Notes: generated by a model from the letters alone, not told the origin. A stretch of 64,000 nt of DNA from Aplidium turbinatum (GCA_918807975.1 OU964935.1:7527823-7591822), one strand, 5' to 3'. Positions 13,801 to 27,855 are shown, counted from the stretch's first letter. Numbers and translations: made by a program.

Positions 13801-14611
13801 ACACCGACGTTTTTTAAATGTATTCGTTTACTTATTGAAAATTTCCTCCGACCACAATGATATAAAATGGTGTCCAAAATTATCTTGCATAATGAGAGCA
13901 TAAGATACGCAATATACTAGATTGGCAAGAGATGTGGCTCTTTTTTTTTCTCGCGCAAAGTTAACTTTTTTTCGATGTGGCTCTTTAGCGCTACGCTTAA
14001 TTAGGAGGCCAAAAGAAAGACTCAACTCCAACGACGTTCAATGCACACACGTCATCGCAAGATCCGTCATCCACCAATCAAACGCAGTTTAAAGCAAAGT
14101 TAAGCAATTGTAAAAAAAATGTTGCAGTCCACATTGCAATATTCCAAGGGCGAGGCGAGAACAGCAAATATAAACGAAATCGAGCGATAAATCAACATTC
14201 CACTTTAAAAAAACGAAACAAACATAAAAACTTTAACACAGAACTGCATGGAATGAAGTATAGAGCTATGTTCAGAAAGCAAAAACGGTCCTTTTCAAAT
14301 CGTTTCAAAGCAACTTTGTATCGAATAGATGCCTATCCACACCTCGTTGGCTTGCGCCTTGCAGGACTGTCGCTGTGGCACCATAAGCTAGTTGTTAACT
14401 TGAAAAAAGAAAACTTGTAAGAAAATTCCTTGAAACAAAAAGTAGACATCGGACGAGGACACCGGTTGCAGCCCCAGATTACAGTGGAAATATTATAACA
14501 TTCTGTCAGTCCTTGCAAAACCAATGTTGAAGAGTTCTACTTGGAAAAGCAGATGGCAATTTGAGAAAGAAGTTAGAATTGGGCATGCTGAACATTGACA
14601 TGATAAATAAG
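4838..14611. other. Long stretch with no recognised gene
   Basis: Nearly 10 kb between the 4.8-kb transposon and the 3' end of MPDU1. I recognise no exon, RNA gene or complete element. The longest open frame (10155-10547, minus, 130 codons) starts with a hydrophobic segment but shows no known domain. Frames at 10612-10971 and 12350-12622 are similarly anonymous. About 90 bp at 5656-5745 resembles a segment at 52035-52130. Exons of an unrecognised gene could be hidden here, but none can be supported. Confidence 0.55.
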
Positions 14612-17600
14612 TCAATCCTTTTTTGTTTGAATATCAACCTCCCAATACCAAGCGACCTGAAATAAAAGCCACTGTAAATACCATCAGCGTCATATCAGCA
14701 ATAGCAACCCTCAGATCAAAACATTAAGTGGATGGCCAATTTTTTTTCCTTAATTTTTTTCATAGCCTACATAATTTTTTTCGGCCAACCACATGTTGGT
14801 TCCCGCACACTCTCCTTGAAGATGCCACATTATGTTGGAACAACAATGATAAAAGTGATAAGCAACATGTCAGGTGGCTAGAGATTTGAACCGAGTGAAT
14901 GAGAATCCAGTTTTTGTACCTCCTTGTTATTGAGTGCCAAGACAAAACACCCTCTCATTCTTACAATAGGCATAGGCCTAATATAAAAGTTTTTAGGGGT
15001 TATAGTGTTTATATACATTATTATGCAGTAGAGCTTTAACTTTGTTTTACGACAATTATAGAAGCAAATTTTACTGTCAAAAATTGTTTATAAAATTTTT
15101 TAGACAAAACCTTATTTTTGACAGTCTCTTTCACCTGAGCAACTAAAACAGCGTTGCAAAATGTTGCTACAACATAATTGAGAATAACCAAGTCGTCGCC
15201 CGTCTCCTGGATAGAAGTGAAGATGCGGCTTGAGGAACCAGCAAATGTGAGAAAAATAGTGATTGCGGAGAGCTGCCCTGTGTTTCCGTTTGTGTGATTA
15301 ATCCAAGCTTGGGTCAACTACAATTTTAATAAGCGATGATTTTGAAAAGAACAATTGAATAAAAGATCTATTTTTCCAGGTTGGTTACTGGACAATCACT
15401 ATAGTATCTTATTTATTATTATGCACAAGAGCAGCAGTTTATGCTTGGGGAATATTCTCATGATTTGTACGTAAGTTTGGGCGCCACCAAGTCCTTGGGG
15501 CCACTCAGCAGAACAAACTAAACGTTTTCCACGCTATTACTTAAAAATACTACTCAGATCTGCATTGCGATTGAGCGCTGTATGATGGCTCCCGTAGCCT
15601 CGCACTTATTCGTGGCCCACGCCTAAGCAAAAAGGCTGTGGCGCCACTGTGGCTTTAATCCTATTACTTATCACAGCCAATAGGCCATGAAAAACGGAAG
15701 TGTAAAGTTTAGGTTTGTTTTGAGCTAGGAAATAAAAAATCCAGTTTGTTGGTCATTCTCTGAAGCAAAACTTTCTATAATGTTGTTTTACAATGCTGTA
15801 GTGATATTTGAAGCCGTTACTATACTAGATAAAAAATGAGGTTACAATTGGCCTACCAAGCTCAAGAGGTTTCCTTTGAAAAAAAAATCGATCTTAATCG
15901 TTAGTACTGGATGTTTGCACAAATAGTTGATATTTTTTCAAAGCATTCTTAAATAATGCCTTCAACCACAGCTCACAATGTTGACAAAATCAATCACAAG
16001 GGAATGTTTTAGACTTTCAATCTTATCAGTTCCTTCAAGGTTTCAGCAGCCATCGATATTTAAAGCAAACAAAATCGAGCTCCAGCGACGGTTTATTCGT
16101 TTATGCGCAAAAGCACTTTAATATCGACTGTAAAAACAGGCAGCTTTAGCAGGACGTGATAAGCAAGCTAAAACATCGCTAAAACACCATAGTATTGTAC
16201 ATTAGTCAAATCCAGATTAAAAAGCTAAAGACGTCGAGAAATGGATTTCTTCATTTTCTCCTGTGAGTTTGTGGACGACATTTTGAGTGACGTGATCGAC
16301 TTGTGTTTGATGTGGAAATTACAACATAAACAACCATTTTTAATCTCGAAAAAAACGTCATCTTTTCTGGATTAAAGTCACTCTTAAGAGTAGACACCGA
16401 TGTTTAAACACAGTGAAAATTATTTGGGCAAAGTTTTAAAAACACCCTTCTTCTTTGGGTGAGTTCTTTTTGAATGGAGTACAGAGAGGTTTGCCTCTTC
16501 ATCATGTTTATTTATTTTTCTAGCAATGCTTGCCAAGTTTACTGAATAATTAAGCAAGTAAAAGCGGAAATATAGGCCATAGTTAGAGCTCGACCGATAT
16601 ATCGGTCAGCCGATATATATCGGCCGATATCAGGTGTAGCCGATATATTGTATCGGCTATTTTTTGCCGATAAACATCGGCCAGCAAAAGCAAACTCAAA
16701 ACCAGCCATACATGCCTTTAGAAGAAACACAAGTTGCTCAATCGTGCTTGCATAGCACGAACAATTGTTGCAAGAATGTGATTTCTCGCCCATTCTAGTG
16801 CGCGCATCTAGAAAATGTTAATACTGTATCCCTCAACTTCCATTCAAGCAGGAAAACGTTCGATTTTTTCGTTGCTTCAACGATTGGTGACATTGCATCA
16901 GCGCAACAAAGGTGAACTGTTCGCTAAGAATCGATGGGAGTACCGGTGTACTTCTACACTAACCACGCGCAACTTATTTCAAGTCTTACGTCACAATGTT
17001 TGGCTTTGATCTCCGAGTGATATTGATAAGGCAAGATTTGTTGTTACAAAATTAGATCATACGAGTAGGCTATCACAGCAAGATGCAGCAAAATTTGTCA
17101 AGTTTTGGTATTACAGTAAGAAAGAAAAGGCCCACGGAAAATTAACTTTTGCTCATATGACATATGCTCATATGACAATAAACCCAAAGAAAAAATCCTA
17201 GTGAAACTTTGCACAGAAGAAAATGGTAGCGTCATTGTAGAAGTTTTCCGATCCGTGCCCAGAGCATTGTGACGCAAGAAGCCACACGACCTCGTTCGGT
17301 GGAAGTTAATCAGTTATGCAGCGTATTGCAGCTACACGGCGCTTTGACTCTCCAAGCGCACCTCGTTGGTCTGATGAAAGCCTTCGCTGAAATTTTAAAA
17401 AGCCTTACAAACCGTAGCCATACCTCTTAAATGGCGAAGAATTCCGACCGGACACGTTTGTCCGCCGTCAGCAAAAACGAATTTCGAGGCCTGGGTTGTT
17501 TCTTTTTTGTTCGGTGTTTTTTTGTGATTAGTGTTAAGAATGATTTTTCCATTACAGCAACTAATCTAATGCATAAATTTTCTTGGACTGGTTTGTTACT

Positions 17601-20600
17601 CAATAACTTTGTTGGTAACAAACTTTTCGTAGCTGATATATATCGGCCGATATATATCGGTATCGGCCTAAAAATTTCATAAATATCGGTATCGGCTTCA
17701 AAAAGTGATATCGGTCGAGCTCTAGCCATAGTATAAATTGTTTTATTGCTGCACTGACGTTCCACGCACCAGGGCAATGCGCATAAAAAATGGGCAATGC
17801 ATTAAAAAAAACAACTTTTTTTTATGAAGGACTTGTTGGGAGACACCCAAATAAATACGATGTAAAAAATATCCTCTTTCTACCAGGATATAATATTGGT
17901 GAAGTATATTTTTTTGCTGACACAAGGATTTCCCAGAGTCTCAACCGGGAACATGGATGCTTATTTGCATTTGAAGCCGGACCGAGTCTGGCACTAACAA
18001 ACAAGAAATCGTATTGTAAGTTTCTCTAAATTTGAGGTGTACGTGAGAACAGTATTACCCTATTGTTTCGATTTTATTTTTGACTGGCTTTAATGCTGTA
18101 ACTTACCAATTGAACTAAATTAAAACGACCACACCGTCCATTAAAGTTTTACAAAATGCCATATAATACTACGGCCTAGGGAACTTTATTTTAAGATCAT
18201 TATAAGTATTGAGTTAACCTGCTAAAAAAGAACATGAGAAAATGCGAGTAAGCTAGTATTTAGTAGAAAATGAGCCAAATTGGGCGGTTAGACGTTCAAT
18301 AATTTGTGACCCTAATAATGGACAAGTTATCACAAGCCTACAGTAATGACTACGCATAAATCCTCAATCGATTATTACTGGAACAAATGCGTCTGTATTG
18401 TTTCCAGGTCAGCCCAGAAACCACTTTATGAACCTGGGTGTAAATTTGTGAACATTTTTTCGATTGTAGGAGTTTGAAGTCTACCGCTCACACTTGAGAA
18501 AATGCCCGAGTTGCAATTACTTTACATTTCACAAATTTTGGGATTACTTTTCATCAAAGGAAATTACTCATTGACTTCAAACCGAAAACTCAAAAAGCAC
18601 GTAATTCTTACGTCAAGGGGTTACAATTGGGCTATTTCGAGTGAAGTGACTTTGGGCGTGAGCCCTTTGATTTTACAAAAAAAGAAATCTGTTTCAACTT
18701 TTTGGTCCGACTGAGAAATAGTTTTAAACTGAGACATGTTCATAAACTTTTTTACTTTTTAGTTGCTTTGTTTTGCGGAAGTAAAGCACAGCGCGACCTT
18801 AGTATGGGTCGTTTTCACTGCCATTGGTTTGAAGACAACACATATTAAAGATCAAATCGAGTTGAAGAAAATAAAAGGTTTTATTTGACAATGAGCGACA
18901 TGCAAATGATGCAATACTTGTGACACTTATGAAGCAACGATATGATCATGTTACTGTGTGCAAAACACCCAATTTTATATAATTCTTATAGCATATGGCT
19001 AAGTCTGTGCTTTAGCTGTTACTGATAACCCACTGCGGGTTAAAAGTCATTATGTTACTTAAAAGTAGTTAAGTTAAATCTGCCATTGTTAGTTAGAAAA
19101 AAATAAATATATATATATATCGATAAGTTCTGTAACTAACTTTGTGTATGTATCGTTGCGATACAAGTTGTTGAATATAGGCTATAGCGTAGTCTTAGCG
19201 GCATGGCCAACGGTTATCTTTGACTGGAAAATAAAAACAAGATCCAACAAGAAAGCGTACCGTGTAAGAAGAAGCCATGTTGGGACGTGCCCTAGGAACA
19301 GATTTTATTTTTGTTGATGCAACGTCCAAAATCATGAGCTGAACGTGTTCTATGTTTCAACCCCACGCGTCTATTACCTAAAATGTTTCTCAAAGCAGAT
19401 GGCATCTGACAATAGGTGGATCTACGCTAGAGCTGCAATGAATGGGGCTCGTTAAACAACTGGATGACAGGCTTGCGTTGCCTTTGGCGTCTTAAACTGA
19501 TGGGTCGCGAACAGTTAGGTTACGGCTGCAACAACACGCCTCTCTGACAACAACGTTCACGCACGAGTGAGTTTTGCTTTTTGCAACATTCGGCATTTTC
19601 CCCGCAAAAAAAAAAACGTTTTCAATTTTCCAACCTGACACACGCGTGAGGTGAGCAATTTTTTCCGTTTGAGTGAAAAAGTCTTGAAAAAAGAAAGTTG
19701 TAGAATTTGGAAAGGAAAACAAAGAATAACAATTTTATTACAACACACCGTTTTCAAACGTAATTATACGTTAACAAGAGCTTAATTTTTAATATTACAC
19801 ATCCAATGGCGGTAATGCGGGCGCAGATATAGCACGAAATTTAGAACATTGTCGTTTCACTGGATTTTAAAACATTGTCATTTCGAAGTTTGAACTCATC
19901 ATAACGTGGTACGAAAAATAATATCTCGTCTTTCTACAGAGCACCGTATCTATGTAACAAAAGTAAAACAGCTACGTTTTTTTAATTTATGGCGTCTTGT
20001 AGAACTACAGATTACCTTCTTTTCATGTTATAGTGCTAGTGATATGTATAATGTGAAATATAAGTAAAAGCGAGTGAGAAAGTGACGTGTAGTTTTTGGG
20101 AATTTGCAGGGCCACACCACGAACAGTTTGAAAATTTTACTATGTTGGTCAAACATCGTAGTTTTTAACGTTGCAGTGACGCAAAAAAACGTTGAAATTT
20201 ACTCAACGGTATGAACACAAACTGTCATTTTGGTAGACGGGAAAGCTTGGTTTATTTTATTACTTCATTTGACAGAAAGTGACGACACTGACAGGACCGC
20301 ACACGACGAAAGGATCAAAATACGTCACTGGGTGTTTCCAAGTTAATATTGTTGATTGGAATAAAAAAACAGAATGGTGACGGGTACTCTTGACGTAAAC
20401 TATTAATTTCTTCTCACATTTGATGACTGCTTTTACGGTCCATTGACTTTTGAAACATAGCTCTTAACAATAAAATATGACAATATTCGACCGAATTTAC
20501 CAAGTGGTCAGGAATACACGCGCTTACGTTTTGTGGTAAAAGTTGAGAAAAAATTGAAGCAGTCTAACAGTGCGCAATTTCTTAATCAAGATCATCAGAT

Positions 20601-23600
20601 GAAACTCAAACATTATTTGCAGCTGAGCGATTGATTAAGGAAACATTGTAAACCAGCTTAAACTCAGTTAAAATCGTGTTGCTTACACATAATTTTGTGT
20701 GAAAATAAAAACAATACAAAATAAATCGACTTAATTCCTGGTAAGAGTTTGCATTGCTAACAAGGCAGTGCCTACGCAAGCTACGTATTGCTCCAAGGTC
20801 TCTAGCTAATGTTTCACATCTATTGCTTCGTTTGCTTGATTCGATCTTGTGCAACTCAACTTATCTCTGTAAGATTTTTTTTCTTACGTCAACTCAACAG
20901 ATGACATAAAATCCACGTAAAATAACGTAGTTTTGGGATCAGCTGATGTAGGCATTGAATGATGATGATGAACTGTCCGGCATCACCAGAAACGAATCGG
21001 ACCCGGCAAGGGTTAAGTGGTCAAGGGGAAACAATGAGATGGGCCCTGGGAAAATTTCCATTGTGCATGTTCGCAGGCTGATTGCCAAGCACGGCGTAAA
21101 TACCCAGCTGGCAAAATCTGTTCATTTTACATCGATTCAAAGTCTGCAGACTTTGAATCAATGTAAAACGGACAGATTTTGCTGGCTAGGTAGCTGTTAC
21201 TATTGTTCAACGGATGCAGTTATATTGGTCGTGTCGCAAGGGGGAAATTTTATAACTTTTTTTTTTTAAAGCATAAGTTTCGCGATAAAAAGTTGAAATT
21301 AATTCCTAAAATTTTAAATGTGTTACAAAATTTTTCTACGTTTTTTCACATCAAAGTTATTTTCGCTTTAGAAAATTTCCGATAAGAATACGCTTGGTAT
21401 TAATTCCACTTAGCACTATTGCCTTGTGATAGAAAAAAATAAAAGTTTACTTTCTGAACTAAAGAGACATTGTCATGTCTAACAGATGGTTCTATTTTGA
21501 AGAATTTCCAATGTATCTAAAAATGTCTGAGGCATTGCTTTGAATTTAACATACTTTTGCAGATTTTACAGCCAATGCAAAAAGCTATTTCTGCGTTAGT
21601 GTAAGTTTTGGCTGAAAGTAAACAATAATAAAACAATAAATGTTACTGAAAATTTTTTCACGTCTCAATTGGCTAGAGACACACGCCTAACTTCGCGTAA
21701 TAGGCTACTCGCGTTGTATCGTGTTCGGGTTTGTTCTAAAGTTTGCTCTCAAATAAAGTCGGTGCTCTCAGTTATAATACCATGCCTTAAGCAACAAGAT
21801 ACGTTCTTCTGGTGCAAATTAAGCTAAACTGTCAAAAGAAGAACGAACAGGAAAAACGTATTTTGTTATTTAACTAAATGCCTGGTGAACATCCTCGTTC
21901 AATTTTTAAAACTTGCCTTTATTGTGAACTTTACTTTGGTGCCTTGAAAGTTGAGTTGCGTGGTAATTAGGAAAATATCTGTTCGTAATGCCACAAAATG
22001 AAGCAACGCGAGTTCGACTCTCAAGGTGTGCGCTTGAGCAAAGCATTTCAAAGACAGCTCTCCATAATGATGGTGCCTAATGAATGGAATAATTTAATTT
22101 ACAGGCAACAACATGCAAAACTCACGCTGTCAACCTTGGTCGCCGCGTTTGCTCAAACCTCTACAAGTCTGCAAAACTGCCAGGATTAAGCTCTCCAAGT
22201 CCAAGCATAAAAATTCACAGATCAAGCAATTGTTAAAGATTTAGATGAAGTGAAGATGAAGCAGTAACTGTTCCACTGCATCGCTTTGTGCCCATTTAAT
22301 TATTGAAATATTGCCGTCAGATGGCAATAATGAGCACCGTAATTATGTTGTGGAGCTTTGCATTTGTGAAGTGCAGAGGAAAACATCTAACAAAAATAAG
22401 AAATATAACCGTTCAAGTACTGTACCTTTGATGCAGCCACAGTCGGAAAAGTGCTCGCTTGCAATGTTGCCAATAAGGCGATGGGAGTGATTCCGCATAA
22501 TAGAAGAAACAAAACAGCAGCAAATACAACGACAAATGCAGCTCCGAGGTGGATCTTGCCGTTGTAATACTAGAGAGAAAAGTGTTTAACCAGACGATTA
22601 TTGCATGAAAGAATGTGTGATTCGGGAATTTTAAAGGCTGTGGCTATACTTACACTATATAGTGTAATAACAGCCTCAATAGTGTTGCCAGATAAGGAAT
22701 TCTGCCCTAATTTGAGATTAGTTTAAAGCTGTTGAAAACAAAAACTTGTATTTTGGAAATTTTTTTTAGTCCTGGGCAAAGATTAAAACCCTAATCTTAT
22801 TCCTAATTTTAACCCTTACCTTAATCCTTCCTAACTTTAATTATAACTCTGGCAACACCTGATTGTAACCATGGCATTAAGTGTGGAAAAATAGCCACTT
22901 TCAATTTTAAATCATGGGGATGGTAAAATACATCCACTTTTGGCTTATCACAAGCAAGTAAGAGTAGTGAAGTTGGTTTTTAAATTAGCCTACAGTAATT
23001 TAATGATTTTGATGAAAGCAAGTTTATAGGAAGAGTAAAAAATTGTCACATTGACCCTTCTAATGTTGCCGCAAAAGCGGAGCTGCGCGTCCTGAAATGT
23101 AATGTTCCAGATGTGATTCCATGCACACTCAGACAGGACCATTAGTGATGGTTCATCGCAACACTTAAATATTAAAAGAACAAAGATGTTAATCAAAACT
23201 GTAGTTCGTGTACATTTGACAATGAAAACTACATGAAACTTTTCCTTTCTCAGCAGTCGAGTGTTGCAAGAGTTAACAGCGATAGACACGTGTACGCCCA
23301 TGAGTCTGAGCTCACCATCAGCGTCGTACCATTAATTCATGTGACAGAGCTCTCGACAGTTGCTATGCTTATAAAACAAAACATCGATAAATTTGAAACA
23401 AAAATTATCTTCGATCAACTGGTCAGCATGTTAATTTCAGACAACACAAGCCAAAGTTGTATCTAAAATTTGCTCTCGGAGTTGCAGCAACTGTCGTGAC
23501 AATGTGGCTTGACTGATGTAAAATAAGGATGTATGGAAGAGATCAGAGGATCTGTCACGAGACAAGCAACTAACTAACGAAGAACCGATCACACCAAGTA

Positions 23601-25883
23601 GTTTACAGATGCCTTGTCACAGTAGCTAGTCATATCCAAAGCTTTACCTGAATAAGAAAACCAAGAACTGTGTCTTGCAACACTATGAAGAACGTGTCTC
23701 CCCAGGCACTGCAAAATACATTCGAAAATATGAAACATCAAAACTACAGCACAAAATGAATAATAAAGCACAAGTTTGCATGAAAATATAATATTTTTTT
23801 ATATAGCGATAGCCTACTAATCAAAATCTGTTATTACAGCAGCTTAATAAGGTCTCAATAAAATCAAGTAGAAAGCAACAATTTTCGTTAGGGCTGTTGA
23901 AGTGAGTTAGGAAGCCATTTTCTTGCTATTTTTTTGCCTATACGATGCCAAATAGCATTTTTTTGTCATCTTTCATAATGCAATCACAGGCTGCTGACAC
24001 CCCCTCAGGGGCTCATATAATATTTATTTTAATAATACCTGATGAAAACTCTTTACAGGCTTATTTTCAGACGTTTAACAAAGAATTATACGTACGTACT
24101 AGAAAACAAACTTGTTTCCATTGCCAAAAATTCTAGCTTACCTGAATGGAAAACCTTTTGCATAGCTGTAACTGAGTGTTGCAGATACTGCGCAGAGCTC
24201 CAACAACATGGAAGAAAAGCTTACTCCTTGAGCGCTTTTGGCTGTCACTACCTTATAAATTTGTGGAAGTTTCACTGAAAAATGATCATGCACCTTTAAG
24301 TTCAAGCTGGCTATCATCTGCTAAAAATGCTCAAAACCAGCAAACCACTATGTTGCCTACTTTAGATGTAGCAAGCAATTTATTTCACTCAGACAAAACT
24401 AAGCTAATAAAATAAGGACACATGTTCATAAATTTAGCCAGTCAGTGAGTCAAACAAAAAGAATATGTTGATAAAATACTATACTTACTGGAATGCAATA
24501 CAATTTTTTGAAGACTGTCACAATCAATACGCGTAGCTCGGGCGGTAGGCTACATTAATGTTCTTGAAATTGAATAGGGGAGATATTTTATTGCGTAATT
24601 CTGTTGTGGTGTTTCGACGATTACTGACCGATAGTAACCTTTAGTTAAGCAATTTTTTATTGTAAAATCTGCTTTTAGAAGTTTTGTGTACGTGTGATTC
24701 TGGAAACTTCTTTGACTTGTTAACCAGAAAAATGAATTCTTGTGATGTAATATTACCCTAGTCTCTGGAAGCTTCTGGTCAAAGCAAAAGATCTGCTATA
24801 AATAGCCGCGTGATTTGATTACAATTATTATTAGAGTTGTGTATTATGGAGATTAGACGTTGTAATGAAAACTGTATTGAAGACGATTGCACAATTCTAG
24901 CCGATATTGAATAGATTGTAAAAATGGAAGTTATTGCCAATTGTAAAGTAGCCTAGCTGTTGCAAGTAGTAGTGTATATTTATTTTAAAATCGACGAAGA
25001 CGTTTGTCGTTCAAAAATTTGATTTCTTTACGTGTTGGAAGTGTTAAACCATACGTCAGTTCAAGCATTTCATCTATTCTCTCACAAGTAAAACTATTCG
25101 ACTATTTATCTGACTGTTAAACTTTTGATATCTCAATAAACTACGTCATCAATCTTTCCAAGGTCTCTTACGTGTAAGAAGTAGAAAGAATTGTGGCAAA
25201 GACATACCAGTAGTGAGAGAAGCACTTACCTAAAATTGCCCCGAGAATTATGAGGTACCCTAATAGTGTACTGAGAAGAGCTTTGAAACAGTCCACTGAA
25301 ACAAACAACACAATCAAAATTATACATTGAAGAAATAATACACAGGAAAGATTGTTTAAAGATACCGGTATGGTACCGTAAGCGTTGTCTCATGTACTAC
25401 TTCAATTATTGATCAGTGCGGCTACATGTTTGCACCAATTTTACATTGTAGAGCATATATATACATGATAATGCTTCTAAAAAAAAAAGTAATATTGCAT
25501 AACTCTGAAAAGCAATAACTTCTGAGATCAAACATAGCGAAAAGCCAATTTGTGTTCAGTGGATTTTATTTGTGATGATTACACCAGTGACAATAAATGG
25601 ATAACAGGGAAACAGATAACAAAAAGAAACAATAAAAGTTATGGGGTAGTTTAGAATGATTACTAGGTTATAAGATAACAAGCAAAGTAACTTAATTTGT
25701 ACAATACCACCACAGTGCAGAAATAACAACTAAAACTGAAGCTGAAACTTACATTCCTGAGCACAAATCATCATTATTGAACATCACTATGTATTGTAGG
25801 CTCAACTTACCATCAAAAATATGGAACTGAGTAAAGTACTTATCATAACACTCATCTGTCAACACAAGCTTTATTGTGTTCAT
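14612..25883 (-). CDS. MPDU1: MPDU1, mannose-P-dolichol utilization defect 1 (PQ-loop membrane protein)
   Basis: Seven coding exons: 25811-25883, 25230-25295, 24142-24274, 23648-23708, 22426-22569, 15135-15317, 14612-14656. They total 705 nt and 234 residues (human about 247), with GT-AG introns and consistent phase. MPDU1 is an ER multi-pass membrane protein needed for use of dolichol-phosphate mannose and glucose in N-glycan, GPI-anchor and related mannosylation. Diagnostic blocks: DECYDKYF (11-18); VKLPQIYK with the PQ motif at residues 50-51; [46 protein letters not shown]; and the strongest, [20 protein letters not shown] followed by FTSIQETGD. In the second PQ loop the first residue is T (T161-Q162). 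The ATG at 25883 opens exon 1; a two-codon ATG-TAG sits 14 nt before it. Intron 5 is 7.1 kb and holds a hAT-type element. No promoter or poly(A) signal was assigned. Confidence 0.96.
16584..17725. mobile_element. hAT-type element with TAGAGCTCGACCGATAT ends, in MPDU1 intron 5
   Basis: Ends TAGAGCTCGACCGATAT and ATATCGGTCGAGCTCTA are perfect inverted repeats. The 8-bp duplication GCCATAGT is exact at 16576-16583 and 17726-17733. Behind both ends lie repeated CCGATAT/ATATCGGC words, probably subterminal transposase-binding sites. The interior shows no transposase. The ends resemble TAGAG-type hAT elements, including the one at 52735-54924 here. The exact duplication suggests a fairly recent insertion. 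Confidence 0.88.
17734..22004. other. Remainder of MPDU1 intron 5, no gene seen
   Basis: Intronic sequence without recognised exons. It holds an (AT)n microsatellite near 19107-19121 and the palindrome at 21106-21187. Open frames such as 17790-18029 and 20955-21269 show no known domain. Confidence 0.6.
21106..21187. repeat. 82-bp near-perfect palindrome
   Basis: Two 41-base arms meet at the CTGCAG centre (21146|21147) without a spacer. The arms start AGCTGGCAAAATCTG and end CAGATTTTGCTGGCT, with a few mismatches. The inner part, CAGACTTTGAATCAATGTAA, recurs with small changes at about 49610-49632 in a KATNB1 intron, so it is a dispersed foldback-type repeat rather than a chance hairpin. Confidence 0.75.
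22005..22225 (+). repeat. Diverged tRNA-derived SINE fragment
   Basis: Starts at the B-box region (GAGTTCGACTCTCAAGGTGT) and follows the body of the SINE at 27211-27510: a GCACCTAATG block, CAACAACA, CACGCTGTCAACCTTGGT, CTCTACAAGT and TGCCAGGATTA. The 5' half of the tRNA-like head is missing and the tail is decayed. It lies at the end of MPDU1 intron 5. Confidence 0.75.
22680..22860. repeat. Possible miniature element with telomere-like interior
   Basis: AGTGTTGCCAGA on the left and TCTGGCAACACCT on the right form a short inverted repeat around a degenerate CCTAA-rich interior (22783-22845). No clear target duplication is visible. It lies in MPDU1 intron 4-5 territory on the plus-strand map, just right of exon 5. 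Confidence 0.4.
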
Positions 25884-27210
25884 TTTATCGACTACATGCC
25901 AATAACCTATTAGGCTTATGCAAGGTCATAAAATATTTCTTACTACCTACCAAATTTGGTAAAGCCATACCTATGGAAACAAAAGGAGTGTAGACCTAAG
26001 TAGAAACCATGTGAGTATTTGTAACCATTTTTTCAAGGACCTTCGACAATCGAATGTGTTAACAATAATTTTGCTTTATTTAACAGATACTTTTATACTC
26101 TTAAGCATATAATATTTTGGTGGTATTGTTGTGTGTTTTAAAATTACAACAGTGCAACTTGTGATTGCTATTTTGATTCCAAAATGTGTCAAAACAACAC
26201 TGTAATTGTGGCAGAACAATTCTGCTTGATCTATCTAATAAAGCAATCCGTAAAAACGCGACCTAAATAATGTGATGACAGCAACAACACGCCGACTCTG
26301 ATAAAAAGACTTCTTAACATATTTATTTTTATGCTGTCTGAAAGTCGGGATGCCATTTTTTATTTTATTTTTTTATAAAAAACAAAGGTATTCTAAAACT
26401 TAATTAAAATCCAAACCACAAGTCACATAGTTAAGAGTGAAAAAATAAAATTTACACATGTTGTGATAACATGACTAATAAATAAACTGTTAATTTTTTT
26501 TCTGTCAAATTGTTTTGAATTGCAAAATATTTGCATATTTGTGAAGTAAACGCAATTATGTCGATGGTCACAAATATGCATACGGACCCTTCTACTTTTA
26601 CATTAAAATATCTCCTTTATAATAATAATATTAATAATAATAAATATTTGATGTTGTAAGCACCGAGGTGCTTTTTCATCATGAATGGTGCTTTTTCATC
26701 ACCGAGGTGCTTTTTCATCATGATTTTATGTTGCCTACATAAGTTTAAATTTCAAATGTTTTCAAAACAACAGAACAGTCTTGCTTTGACCAGTGACATT
26801 TTCAAACATAAGCACAAAATTTGCAAAGTATTGTAGAGTAGACTGTAATCATGAAAGGTGATTTCCTATCACCTTGTTATAACTTTTTTATAATCCAAGC
26901 TTTTAAATCTACGATATGTCGACATAGCTTTTATGTACTGGCAAGCTACACCAACTTAGTCTCAGCATTTTGCGATATACCAGTGATAAAAAGACCTACA
27001 CGTACTGTATCTACTAGCATGACAAGGCTGTTATAGCAAGCTACAGAATGGGTAGTTGGCTAGGCTACCTACCGTACCTTACATCTACACAATTTGCTAC
27101 AACTATCTCCACGCATGCATAATGCTATGGTCAACCAAAAGGAAACACCTTACTTCTTCCTCCACAGTAATTGATAGTTACCCTTTTACTGTAGGCTAGT
27201 TCTGAGGTCC
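25884..27210. repeat. Intergenic region with a microsatellite and a 15-bp tandem motif
   Basis: Sequence upstream of the MPDU1 start; the promoter should lie here, but I see no defined element. An (AAT)n-like tract lies at 26621-26645. At about 26663-26724, GGTGCTTTTTCATCA is repeated three times within a longer unit containing CACCGAGGTGC. No gene was recognised. Confidence 0.6.
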
Positions 27211-27510
27211 ACCCCGATAGCTCAGTTTGTTGGCGCATGACTTCGTGAGCAAAGAAGTTCAAGATCAAGCGGCGCTGGTTCGACTCTCGGGGTGTGCACT
27301 TGAACAACACATTCTAACGACTGCTCTCTATTTAGCGGCACCTAATGGATCAAATACTTCCCCGGCAACAACACTCAACAGTCGGAAAACTTCACTCTGT
27401 CAATCTTGGTAACCGGCCTTGCATCAAGAGCCTCTACAAGTATGCGAAACTACCAGGAATAACCTATCAAGGCTTTGTCAGTCCGAGGATAAAGATTCAA
27501 AACCAACCAA
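27211..27510 (+). repeat. tRNA-derived SINE, best full-length copy
   Basis: The tRNA-like head (27211-27293) has a 7-bp acceptor-like stem (ACCCCGA with TCGGGGT), an A-box TAGCTCAGTTTGTTGG and a B-box GGTTCGACTC, the split Pol III promoter of SINEs. The roughly 200-bp body contains GCGGCACCTAATGGA, TCACTCTGTCAATCTTGGTA and CTACCAGGAATAACCTATCA. The 3' end is GATAAAGATTC followed by an AACC-type tail. Other copies: 22005-22225, 29519-29758, 31480-31763 and the split copy at 60089/62746. Confidence 0.9.
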
Positions 27511-27855
27511 CTGTGTCATTAGGTCTCCTATGTAAAATCTATTTGAAGAATTTACTTAGTTGATTAACTAGCATATAATAATGGTATCTGTATCTAACAT
27601 AATGGATGTTCTTTGACAACGTATAATAAACAACTAAAAGATTCAATTTTCAGATAAATGCATTCATGTAATTTTTTTCCATGTAGATTACCTACGAATT
27701 AAAATGTAGATGTCTCAAAGCAAAACTGTCTAGTGCAACGGTGGGCAAACTGCGGCTCGTCAACATAAATTTTGTGGCTCTTGTATTGAGTCGTAATCTT
27801 GCAAAAAAATTATGATTATATTTTATAAATATGTTATCTCGCGCTGTCAACCAAG

